Part shown: positions 36,021 through 44,241 of the stretch, one piece after another
Layout: every line of letters starts with the position of its first letter
Position numbering within the stretch: the first letter of the stretch is position 1
Assembly (NCBI GenBank): GCA_965243215.1
Contig: CBDEUJ010000004.1
Location: forward strand, 1,364,001-1,428,000
Length of the DNA stretch: 64,000 bases
Direction of reading: 5' to 3'
From: JAJEFO01 sp009843725
GTDB lineage: Bacteria > Pseudomonadota > Alphaproteobacteria > Rhodobacterales > Rhodobacteraceae
Notes under the pieces: generated by a model
Seen by the model: only the letters and a program-made list of their open reading frames with translations
Told to the model about the DNA's origin: nothing
The model's database searches: none
Position numbers and translations under genes: made by a program

Positions 36021-36563
36021 ATGGCCAGACTGGGCGCCTTCAACTTCAAGACCTGGATCGACGAGCATCGCCATCTGCTGAAACCGCCGGTCGGCAACAA
36101 GATGGTGTTCGAGGACAGCGACATGATGGTGACCGTCGTGGGCGGCCCGAACAAGCGCACCGACTATCACGACGACCCGGTCGAGGAGTTCTTCTACCAG
36201 CTTGAGGGCGACATGGTGCTCAAGCTCTACGACGGCGAGGAATTCTACGACGTCCCGATCAGGCAGGGCGACGTGTTCCTGCTGCCCCCGCATGTCCGGC
36301 ACTCGCCGCAGCGGCCCCAGGCGGGCTCGGTCGGCCTGGTAATCGAACCGAAGCGCCAGCCAGGCCAGCTTGACGCGATCGAGTGGTATTGCTTTGAATG
36401 CGGCGCAAGGGTGTACCGTGCCGAACTGCAGCTTCAATCCATCGTGGCGGACCTGCCGCCCATCTACGAGAGCTTCTACGCCGCCGAGGACCGCCGCACC
36501 TGCCCCGACTGCGGGACCGTGCATCCGGGCAAGGAGCCGCCGGAGGGCTGGGTGCAGCTCTAG
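36021..36563 (+). CDS. nbaC: 3-hydroxyanthranilate 3,4-dioxygenase
   Basis: A 180-residue cupin dioxygenase that opens the ring of 3-hydroxyanthranilate to 2-amino-3-carboxymuconate semialdehyde. All key residues of the bacterial enzyme can be placed: iron ligands His50, Glu56 and His94, substrate arginines Arg46 and Arg98 and Glu109, plus the rubredoxin-like second metal site Cys124/127 (CFEC) and Cys161/164 (CPDC). GGGGAGG lies 5 bases before the ATG at 36021, which is chosen over an upstream in-frame ATG (35979). It anchors the interpretation of the whole island. Confidence 0.93.
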   Translation: MARLGAFNFKTWIDEHRHLLKPPVGNKMVFEDSDMMVTVVGGPNKRTDYHDDPVEEFFYQLEGDMVLKLYDGEEFYDVPIRQGDVFLLPPHVRHSPQRPQAGSVGLVIEPKRQPGQLDAIEWYCFECGARVYRAELQLQSIVADLPPIYESFYAAEDRRTCPDCGTVHPGKEPPEGWVQL

Positions 36564-36658
36564 ACGGCGCATTGGCTCCGCGTCGCTTGCGATAGGCAAG
36601 GGCCCCGCGCCGGAGCGGCGGTCTGCGGACCCTGAAACGAAGCAACTGGGAGAATGAC

Positions 36659-37831
36659 ATGAAACTCATGAAAATCAATGTACTGGCCGGACTTCTTCTG
36701 TCCGCGACCTGTGCGGCGACGCTGGCGGAGGAGGTGAAGATCGGCATGATCACTACGCTTTCAGGTCCGGCGGGATACCTGGGCCAGGACGTGCGCGACG
36801 GTTTCATGCTGGCCATTGCGGAAGAAGGCGGCATGCTTGGAGGCGTCAAGGTCGAGGTGCTGGTCGAGGACGACGGCTTGAAGCCCGAGAACGGGCGGGC
36901 GATCGCCGAGCGCTTCCTTGAGCGCGACGAGGTCGAGATCATGACCGGCGTCATCTTCTCGAACATCTCGCCGGTGGTTGCGCCGCTGACGCTGCGGGCT
37001 GGACGGTTCTACATCACGCCGAACTCGGCTCCTTCGCAGTTCGCGGGCAAGAACTGCCACGAGAACTACTTCGCCGTCGCCTGGCAGAACGACTCCCTGC
37101 ACGAAAGCGCGGGCCTGAACGCGACGGCGCAGGGCTACGGCAACGCCTTCGTGCTGGCTCCGAACTACCAGGCCGGCAAGGACGCGATCGCCGGATTCAA
37201 GCGCTACTTCGGGGGCGAGATCGTCGGCGAGGTCTACACCCAGCTTGGCCAGACCGACTACGCGGCGGAGATTGCAAGAATCCGCGCGGCCGCACCCGAG
37301 ATGGTCTTCCAGTTCCTGCCCGGCGGCATGGGCATCAACTTCGCCAAGCAGTACGATCAGGCGGGCATGAACGAGGAAGTGCCGATGGTGCTGGCGGCGC
37401 CGTCATCCGACATCAACATCCTGCGGGCCGTCGGCGAGTCCATGGTTGGGGTGTCCAGCTCGTCGCACTGGAACCACGATCTCGACAATGACGCCAACCG
37501 GGCGTTCATCGCCGGATTCGAGGCGGAATACGGCCGGTCGCCCACGGTCTACGCCAGCCAAGGCTATGACACCGCCAAGCTTATCGCCAGCGCGCTCATG
37601 AAGACGGGCGGCAAGGTCACCGAGGACATGGACGGCTTCAGGGCCGCGCTGAAGGCGGCCGACTTCGATTCCGTCCGCGGCGCGTTCGCGTTCAACACGA
37701 ACAACCACCCGATCCAGAACTGGTACGCCCGAGTCGTCGTCGAGCGTGACGGGGCGTTCTTGAACGAGACCACGGGCGTCATCGCCGAGAACCACGCTGA
37801 CGCCTACGCTTCGGAGTGTTCCCTCAACTAG
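36659..37831 (+). CDS. HAAT-family ABC transporter substrate-binding protein
   Basis: A 390-residue periplasmic binding protein with a Sec signal (NVLAGLLLSATCAATLA, cleavage likely before EEVKIG) and typical segments IGMITTLSGPAGYLGQDVRD, VVAPLTLRAGRFYITPNSAP and DSVRGAFAFNTNNHPIQNWY. GGGAGA precedes the ATG. Given the dioxygenase upstream and the arylformamidase-like gene at the end of the operon, the ligand may be kynurenine, formylkynurenine or an anthranilate. A strong stem-loop follows its stop. Confidence 0.92.
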   Translation: MKLMKINVLAGLLLSATCAATLAEEVKIGMITTLSGPAGYLGQDVRDGFMLAIAEEGGMLGGVKVEVLVEDDGLKPENGRAIAERFLERDEVEIMTGVIFSNISPVVAPLTLRAGRFYITPNSAPSQFAGKNCHENYFAVAWQNDSLHESAGLNATAQGYGNAFVLAPNYQAGKDAIAGFKRYFGGEIVGEVYTQLGQTDYAAEIARIRAAAPEMVFQFLPGGMGINFAKQYDQAGMNEEVPMVLAAPSSDINILRAVGESMVGVSSSSHWNHDLDNDANRAFIAGFEAEYGRSPTVYASQGYDTAKLIASALMKTGGKVTEDMDGFRAALKAADFDSVRGAFAFNTNNHPIQNWYARVVVERDGAFLNETTGVIAENHADAYASECSLN

Positions 37832-37855
37832 GGAGGCTCTTGGAGGAATGACAGA

Positions 37856-37883
37856 GCCGGCGCGCCCTCGCGGGCGCGCCGGC
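37856..37883 (+). promoter_or_regulatory. Strong intercistronic stem-loop after the binding-protein gene
   Basis: GCCGGCGCGCCC and GGGCGCGCCGGC form a perfect 12-bp stem with the 4-base loop TCGC, 25 bases after the stop and 48 before livH. There is no T-run. It probably protects upstream mRNA from 3' decay or partly terminates transcription so that binding protein exceeds membrane components. Confidence 0.7.
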
Positions 37884-37930
37884 ACATCGAGGCGCCTGGT
37901 CCGGCGGCCTGGAAGGACGGGCAGGACGTG

Positions 37931-38854
37931 ATGTCGCAGCTTTTCCTCGAGCAACTGCTCAACGGTGTCCAACTGGGCATGTTCCTCTTCCTGGTCTCGG
38001 CCGGGCTGACTCTGGTGTTCGGCTTCATGAACATCATCAACCTGGCGCACGGCTCGCTCTTCATGATCGGCGCCTACGCGATGGCTCTGATCGGAGGCGC
38101 GACCGGCTCGTTCCTGCTGGCGCTGATCCTGAGCCTCCCGGTCGTGGCATGCGCGGCCTGGGTGATCGAGGTCGTCATCATTCGTCGGCTACATGCAAGG
38201 GACCATCTGGACCAGGTCCTGGCGACATTTGCGCTGATCCTGTTCATCAACGAGGGCACGACAATGCTCTTCGGCCGCGTGCCGCTGTTCATGGACGTGC
38301 CGGAATCACTGTCAGGGACGGTGACTCTGCCCGGCGGCGTGACCTATCCTCTCTATCGTGTCGCGATCATAGGCGCGGGGCTGGCGGTGGCCTTGGCGCT
38401 CTGGCTGATCATCGCGCGCACCCGCGTCGGCATGCAGATCCGCGCCGGCACGACGAACCGCGAGACTGTCGAGCAGCTCGGGGTCAACATCGACCGTCTC
38501 AACACGCTGATCTTCGTCGTCGGCGCGATGTTCGCGGGGATCGCGGGGGCGCTGGCCGGACCGCTGACATCCGTCGAGGTCGGCATGGGCGAGAACCTCC
38601 TGATCCTCTGCTTCGTCTGCGTCGTGATCGGAGGCATCGGGTCGATCCGTGGCGCAATGCTGGGCGCGATCACGGTCGGCGTGGTCGACACGATGGGCCG
38701 CGCCTTCGTGCCGGACATCCTTGGCCGGTTCCTGGACCCCGCCGCGGCGAGCGGGATATCGGCGGGCCTTTCGTCGATGTCGATCTATCTCCTGATGGTG
38801 GTGGTCCTGGTCTTCAGGCCGACGGGGCTGTTCCCGGTGGCGCGGAGCGTCTGA
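37931..38854 (+). CDS. Branched-chain-type ABC transporter permease (LivH type)
   Basis: A 307-residue membrane subunit with FLFLVSAGLTLVFGFMNIIN, LAHGSLFMIGAY, GTTNRETVEQLGVNI and VVIGGIGSIRGAMLGAI. GTG 37928 directly precedes ATG 37931; the ATG is taken. The gene ends one base before the LivM-type GTG. Confidence 0.92.
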   Translation: MSQLFLEQLLNGVQLGMFLFLVSAGLTLVFGFMNIINLAHGSLFMIGAYAMALIGGATGSFLLALILSLPVVACAAWVIEVVIIRRLHARDHLDQVLATFALILFINEGTTMLFGRVPLFMDVPESLSGTVTLPGGVTYPLYRVAIIGAGLAVALALWLIIARTRVGMQIRAGTTNRETVEQLGVNIDRLNTLIFVVGAMFAGIAGALAGPLTSVEVGMGENLLILCFVCVVIGGIGSIRGAMLGAITVGVVDTMGRAFVPDILGRFLDPAAASGISAGLSSMSIYLLMVVVLVFRPTGLFPVARSV

Positions 38855-38855
38855 C

Positions 38856-39854
38856 GTGCGATACACCCACCACCTGCCGTTCCTGCTTGCCTGCCTGGCG
38901 GCCCTTCTGCTCCTGCCGCTCGTGCTGCAGGCGACCGGATCGTCCTACCTGATCTCCACCGCGACCCGGCTGGTGGTCTTCGCCATCGCGGCCGTCAGCC
39001 TCGACCTGCTGATCGGCTACACGGGGCTTGTGTCCTTCGGCCACGCGGCGTTTCTGGGGGTCGGCGCCTACACGGTAGGCATACTGTCCTTTCACGCCTA
39101 CGAGGACACCACGCTGATCGGCCTGCCCGGAACGCTGTCAGGTCTCGTGGCGATCCCGCTTGCTCTGGCACTGTCGGCGCTGGCCGCCCTGGTCGTCGGC
39201 GCCCTGTCGCTCCGGACGCGAGGCGTCTACTTCATCATGATCACGCTCAGCTTCGGGCAGATGCTCTTCTTCCTTTTCGTTTCGCTCGAGCAGTATGGCG
39301 GCGACGACGGCATGATGATGTTCGAAGGACGCAACACGCTGCCCTTGCTGGACCTGAACGACCGGACGAGCTTCTACTACTTCTGCCTTGCATGGTTCGT
39401 CCTGTTCTTCTGGTTCTGTTCCTGGCTGGTGCGCTCGAAGTTCGGGCGCACCCTGGCCGCCATCAAGCAGAACCAGGACCGCCTGTCATCGATCGGGATC
39501 AACGCCTATTGGGCCAAGCTGCAGGTTTTCGTGATCGCGGGCGTCGGCGCCGGGCTGGCCGGGGCGCTCTCGGCGAATCACACCGAATTCGTCAGCCCCG
39601 CGCTGACGCATTGGACCCGTTCGGGCGACCTCATGATCGTGGTGATCCTCGGCGGCATGGGCACGCTGGTCGGGCCGGTGCTGGGCACTTTCCTGTTCCT
39701 TCTTCTTGAGGAGTTCCTGCCGCTGATCTTGCGCGGAATGGGGCTTGGGCTCCTGTCCGAACACTGGCGGTTCGTCTTCGGGCCGATCCTGATCCTGGTG
39801 GTTCTTTACGCGAAGTCGGGCCTTTACGGCCTGATCTTCCCGCGTAGGGATTGA
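38856..39854 (+). CDS. Branched-chain-type ABC transporter permease (LivM type)
   Basis: A 332-residue membrane protein starting at GTG. LivM features SLDLLIGYTGLVSFGHAAFL, GVGAYTVGIL, AAIKQNQDRLSSIGINAYWA and VILGGMGTLVGPVLGTFL are clear. It is spaced three bases from the next ATPase gene. Confidence 0.92.
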   Translation: MRYTHHLPFLLACLAALLLLPLVLQATGSSYLISTATRLVVFAIAAVSLDLLIGYTGLVSFGHAAFLGVGAYTVGILSFHAYEDTTLIGLPGTLSGLVAIPLALALSALAALVVGALSLRTRGVYFIMITLSFGQMLFFLFVSLEQYGGDDGMMMFEGRNTLPLLDLNDRTSFYYFCLAWFVLFFWFCSWLVRSKFGRTLAAIKQNQDRLSSIGINAYWAKLQVFVIAGVGAGLAGALSANHTEFVSPALTHWTRSGDLMIVVILGGMGTLVGPVLGTFLFLLLEEFLPLILRGMGLGLLSEHWRFVFGPILILVVLYAKSGLYGLIFPRRD

Positions 39855-39857
39855 GCG

Positions 39858-40613
39858 ATGCTGGAGATCCGCAACCTTTGCAGGTCGTTCGGGGCGCTCA
39901 AGGCCGCCGACGACGTTTCGCTGACGGTCGAGCGCGGCACGATTCACGCATTGATCGGCCCTAACGGCGCCGGCAAGACCACGTTGATCGCGCTGCTTTC
40001 GGGCTATCTGCAGCCCTCGAGCGGCACCATCACATTCGACGGGCAGGATCTCCTGGCGATTCCCGCGCACCTCAGGCCCCACGCGGGGCTGGTGCGCAGC
40101 TTCCAGGTCACCTCAGTCTTTCCCGAAATGACGGTGCGAGAGAACGTCTGCCTCGTGCTGCAGTCCACCGCCGGGCAGGCCCGAAGCCTCTTCCGCCTGG
40201 CGGATGCCGACCGCGCCGAACAGGAGGAAGCCGAGGCCACCCTGGCCCGCGTCGGGCTGAGCGACCAGGTCGACGCCCTGACCGGCAACCTTGCCCATGG
40301 CCAGAAGCGGCAGGTCGAGATCGCGATGGCGCTCGCCGCCAAGCCCAAGCTGCTGCTCCTGGACGAACCGACGGCCGGCATGGGCGTGGAGGAAAGCCGC
40401 CGCATCATGGGCTTGCTGGAAGACCTGCGCGACTCGGTCACCATGCTGCTGGTGGAGCATGACATGGACGTGGTCTTCGGCCTTGCCGACAGGGTCTCTG
40501 TCTTGGTCTACGGCAAGATCATCGCCTCGGACACGCCGGAGAGGATCCGGGAGAACGCGGACGTGCAGGAGGCCTATCTTGGCGATCACGAGCTTCACGG
40601 GGAGGCGGACTGA
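39858..40613 (+). CDS. Branched-chain-type ABC transporter ATPase (LivG type)
   Basis: A 251-residue ATPase. Walker A GPNGAGKTT, QVTSVFPEMTV, signature region NLAHGQKRQVEIAMAL, Walker B LLLLDEPTAGM and H-loop LVEHDMDV are visible. Its stop codon overlaps the start of the LivF-type gene by one base. Confidence 0.93.
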   Translation: MLEIRNLCRSFGALKAADDVSLTVERGTIHALIGPNGAGKTTLIALLSGYLQPSSGTITFDGQDLLAIPAHLRPHAGLVRSFQVTSVFPEMTVRENVCLVLQSTAGQARSLFRLADADRAEQEEAEATLARVGLSDQVDALTGNLAHGQKRQVEIAMALAAKPKLLLLDEPTAGMGVEESRRIMGLLEDLRDSVTMLLVEHDMDVVFGLADRVSVLVYGKIIASDTPERIRENADVQEAYLGDHELHGEAD

Positions 40614-41311
40614 TGCTGCAGGTCGAAGGCGTCGAGGCAGGCTATGGCAGCTCCAAGGTCCTGTTCGGGATCGACCTGGACCTGGGCGAGGGCCAGGTGG
40701 GCGCGTTGATGGGCCGCAACGGCATGGGCAAGACCACGACCGTTCGGGCGATCAGCGGGCTGACACGCGCCAGCGCGGGCTCGGTCCGGCTTTCCGGCCG
40801 CGACATCACCACCCTCAAGCCCTACCAGATCGGCCAGGCGGGAATCGCGCTGGTCCCCGAGGGCCGGCAGGTCTTCCCGACCCTGACGGTGCGCGAGAAC
40901 CTGGTCTGTACCGCCAGCAACCGATCGGGTCTCGGGCACTGGACGCTTGACCTGGTGCTTGACCACTTTCCACGCCTGCGGGAGCGGGCCGACCAGCTGG
41001 GAAACTCGCTCTCGGGTGGCGAGCAGCAGATGCTCGCCATCGCGCGCGCGCTGATGACGAACCCGAAGGTGCTGATCCTGGACGAGGCGACCGAGGGTCT
41101 CGCTCCGCTGATCCGCAAGGACATCTGGAAGACTCTCGGCGCCCTGAAGGCGCAGGGCCAGACGACTCTCGTGATCGACAAGAACCTCGACGAGATGGCG
41201 AATGTCGCGGATCATGCGACGGTGCTGGTCAAGGGCAAGGTCGCCTGGGCGGGCGACATGGGCGCCATGCGCGCGGTGCCGCACTTCGCCGAGACCTACC
41301 TGGGCGTGTGA
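40613..41311 (+). CDS. Branched-chain-type ABC transporter ATPase (LivF type)
   Basis: A 232-residue ATPase with Walker A GRNGMGKTT, signature LSGGEQQMLAIARAL, Walker B written VLILDEATEGLAP (alanine instead of the usual proline) and VIDKNLDEM in place of the common VEQN. It completes the importer and is followed by the arylformamidase-like gene within the same transcript. Confidence 0.92.
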   Translation: MLQVEGVEAGYGSSKVLFGIDLDLGEGQVGALMGRNGMGKTTTVRAISGLTRASAGSVRLSGRDITTLKPYQIGQAGIALVPEGRQVFPTLTVRENLVCTASNRSGLGHWTLDLVLDHFPRLRERADQLGNSLSGGEQQMLAIARALMTNPKVLILDEATEGLAPLIRKDIWKTLGALKAQGQTTLVIDKNLDEMANVADHATVLVKGKVAWAGDMGAMRAVPHFAETYLGV

Positions 41312-41313
41312 CC

Positions 41314-42183
41314 ATGCGGGACGACTGGAAGAACCTCGATCAGGAAGAGCTGGAGCGCCAGTACGATGCCCGTGCCTCGGTGCCGGACTTTGACGCAGAG
41401 ATCGCGCGCTACCGCAGACTCAGCGCGGAATGCTACGCCGATTGCGAAGTGATCCGCGACCTGGCCTACGGGCCCTCGGAGGACGAGCGCATCGACTACT
41501 TTCCGGCAGGGTCCGGCAGTCCGGTCCTGGTCTTCCTGCACGGCGGCTACTGGCGACTGCTTGGGCGAACCGACAGCGCCTTCATGGCGAAGGCGCTCGC
41601 CGGCAGCGGCATCAGCACGGCGGTCGTCGAATACAGCCTTGCGCCCAATGTCAGCCTGGACGTGATCGTCGCTCAGTGCCGCCGCGCCGTTGCCTGGATT
41701 CACGGGAACATCGCCAGGCATGGTGGCGACCCAACTCGGCTGTTCGTCGGCGGTTCGTCCGCCGGGGCGCAGCTGGCCGCGATGGCGCTGGCCACGGATT
41801 GGAGCGCGTTCCCCGGCGTGCCGAGCGACGTGCTCAAAGGCGGGGTGCTTGCAAGCGGGCTCTACGACCTTGAGCCGGTGCGCCATTGCAAGCCGAACGA
41901 ATGGCTCCGGCTCGATGCCACAGCGGCTCGCCGGAACTCGCCGTTGGGCATGGCCTTTCCCGGGGAGCCTGAGCTTCTGATCACTTGGGGCGGACAGGAA
42001 ACGGACGAGTTCAAGCGCCAGAGCCGGGATTTTGCCAGGAAGCTGCACGATGCGGGCCTGACCTTGACGTGCCTGGAGGTCGAGGACCGGAACCATTTCG
42101 ACGTCGTCACGGACCTGGCCGAGCCTGGACGGCGCCTGCATCAGGCAGCGGCATCATTGATCAACGGTTGCGTGGCGCCGTGA
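41314..42183 (+). CDS. Arylformamidase-like alpha/beta hydrolase (kynurenine formamidase type)
   Basis: A 289-residue alpha/beta hydrolase. LNQEELERQYDAR-like N-terminus (here DQEELERQYDAR), oxyanion HGGYW (VFLHGGYWRLL), nucleophile GGSSAGAQLAAM and the catalytic histidine in EDRNHFDVV match arylformamidases that convert N-formylkynurenine to kynurenine. The neighbouring 3-hydroxyanthranilate dioxygenase supports a kynurenine-type substrate. No kynureninase or monooxygenase is in the window. ATG 41314 is taken; GTG 41308, overlapping the livF stop, is possible. Confidence 0.8.
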   Translation: MRDDWKNLDQEELERQYDARASVPDFDAEIARYRRLSAECYADCEVIRDLAYGPSEDERIDYFPAGSGSPVLVFLHGGYWRLLGRTDSAFMAKALAGSGISTAVVEYSLAPNVSLDVIVAQCRRAVAWIHGNIARHGGDPTRLFVGGSSAGAQLAAMALATDWSAFPGVPSDVLKGGVLASGLYDLEPVRHCKPNEWLRLDATAARRNSPLGMAFPGEPELLITWGGQETDEFKRQSRDFARKLHDAGLTLTCLEVEDRNHFDVVTDLAEPGRRLHQAAASLINGCVAP

Positions 42184-42426
42184 GGCGACAGCGACTCGCC
42201 GAGTGCGGGGCCGCATCGAGCCGACGCACGGACAGCATGCCTCGTGACGATTCCGGGCCTCGCGCCAGCCGGACCGGCGCGTCGAGCTGGAGACAGCCGG
42301 GCAAGATGCCAGCGCATCCGGGCGTTTCAGGAAACGGATCGTGACGTGGAGATGTCGAACGCCAAGAATCCGGAATGCCTCGGCCTGCAGTGGCGTCGAC
42401 GTCGATGTCATCTCGAACTCCGTGGC

Positions 42427-42735
42427 CTATTCCGACCTCGGCCTCATGCGGAACCTCGACAGGGTCGCCAGGTGCGCCATCAGGCCCGGGAATCCCTGGG
42501 CCGACAGTCCGGACGCCGTCCGCTTCATCGCCACCTTGAGCGCGGCCCCATCCGACGGTTCGGCGGACGCGACGGGGGATGTCGCCGGCAGCGGCTCCTC
42601 GTCATTGAACAGCAGCGGCTTCAGGATCTCCTGCATGCGCCATTCCACGTCATGGGCGAGCATGCAGAGCAGGACGTCGGCCCGAACCCGGCCTGCAAGG
42701 CGGTGATGGATTGTGCGCCAAGCCGTCTTGGCCAA
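42427..42735 (-). pseudogene. IS1634-type transposase C-terminal fragment
   Basis: TIHHRLAGRVRADVLLCMLA followed by HDVEWRMQEILKPLLFNDEE and GLSAQGFPGLMAHLATLSR is the C-terminal end of IS1634/IS4-like transposases. The catalytic DDE core is missing. A related fragment lies at 57867-58215 on the opposite strand, so the two bracket 42.7-57.9 kb in inverted orientation. Confidence 0.72.
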
Positions 42736-43528
42736 TTGACTCCCGAAAATTGCTTCGACCTCCGGAAGTGTTCTCAGCGCGTTCCAATGGTTCTGCCGGC
42801 GGTCGGCGCACCGGAATCAGATATGCCGCACACGCGCGCGGCGAAGCAAGGAAGCTTGTCGATCACGCATCCCTAGGGCAGCAGCAACTTGCTCAGTTGA
42901 ACTGGATCAAGCCATTTTTGCGACGTCTCCCCGACCGCCCCGCAGTACAAGTTGAAGCCAACACAAGCGTTCTCGCTGGCACCCCCAGCAAAATGCAAGG
43001 GCCACTGCGAAGAGCGGCCCTTGAGTCGACAGCGCGCTGGCGACGGGTAACCAAGGACAACCAGGAATTGCCCGAAACGCGCTTCAAGACGCTTTCGAAA
43101 AGCCCCGGAGGATGATTCCCAAAACCACTCCAAAAAGAACGGATGTCTCGGTCACGGCCAAACCGTGCCTCGCGCGAAATCGCGCAGCTGCCGATGCCCC
43201 CCGCACATCGAGCACGGAATCAGCGGCACCTAGCGGTCGGCATCAGTCCCGGAGATCGATCTCCACACCCTGCGCATCCATCGCCACTACCTTCAAGAGG
43301 ACTCCGGCAACTATGGACCGGCCCTTTACATTCCTCGCGTGGGTGCCAGATCATCCCTCGGCCGCCCCACATTGTCCCGCTCCGCGTCCTTCGCCAACCT
43401 GGACAAAGCCAGTGCACGCCGCGATCACGTCTCGTTCCAGCCACTCACGTTACACGCGGAGCTGCTGCAGTGGCTGACGCAAGCGCGGCGATGCGCCGAC
43501 GTCAAGAAGCACCTTCGCGCAGAGGGGG
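42736..43528. other. About 790 bases with no clear gene
   Basis: No frame carries convincing family motifs. A short minus-strand stretch near 43445-43505 (VLLDVGASPRLRQPLQQL after a GTG) faintly resembles the start of DUF5615 toxins, which often follow DUF433 antitoxins, but a stop comes after 20 residues. Treated as debris. Confidence 0.35.
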
Positions 43529-43768
43529 TCAGGAAGTGGCAGCGCAGTCGGGAATGCGACCTGCGGCCGCGCAGACTGCCGACGCTCCGGCACGCGGCAC
43601 GGCGGCGGCGGCCCTGCGGTGGACCTGAAACTCGCGCAAGAACTCGTCTTGCGGCACGCCGTTCTCAATCCAGTCGAAGAGCTGGTGGACGGGAACGCGA
43701 GTGCCGCGAAAAAAGGGCACACCGCTCATGCATGCAGGATCGATCCAGACAGCTTCTGCAAGCAGCAT
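43529..43768 (-). CDS. DUF433-domain protein (antitoxin-like)
   Basis: A 79-residue protein of normal family length. AVWIDPACMSGVPFFRGTRV and PVHQLFDWIENGVPQDEFLR are the conserved HTH-containing DUF433 core. The C-terminal 30 residues are alanine/arginine-rich and deviate from the usual end, so a frameshift near residue 49 is possible. DUF433 proteins usually act as antitoxins or DNA-binding partners of DUF5615 nucleases; only a doubtful scrap of such a toxin follows. Confidence 0.7.
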   Translation of the reverse strand: MLLAEAVWIDPACMSGVPFFRGTRVPVHQLFDWIENGVPQDEFLREFQVHRRAAAAVPRAGASAVCAAAGRIPDCAATS

Positions 43769-44241
43769 GGGACGATCAGGGCTTCTGACAAGCGTCTTCA
43801 CGGACGTCGCCTGTGTGTGGTCGAACCAACTCGGAAGAAGATGCACCTGGCGGTGGCGGAGTTCAATGGAAACCTGTGCACCTGGACATCGGGGTTGCGG
43901 GATCCGCGTACCGGATGACTGCATCAGGTCGCTCGCCAGTTGCGCATCCTGAAAGGCGGCGTGGCCTGGGCACGGCAAGGGGTTCTCCCGGAGCCGGCCC
44001 AGGCGGTGCAGGGGCTTGTTGACGTGCAGATTTGCCGGGGATAAGCCCAACAGGGGACGAGCGCACCCGCCTCTGTGCAAGCTTCGGCCGCGTGCAGGAC
44101 CGCGACGAGAACGCAGCCGACGAAATGGACTGCACACGCTGCCAGCGGTTCCTGAACGCGCGTCGGAGACCGGTGAGACGGCAGAGGTTCGACCTCGGCG
44201 CACGGTTGCCAAAGACCGGCGCGAAGAGGCCTGTGTGCAGA
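43769..44241. other. About 470 bases with no recognisable gene
   Basis: Frames on both strands overlap but none has a recognised motif. It lies between the DUF433 gene and the 3' end of the DUF924-HATPase gene. Confidence 0.35.
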
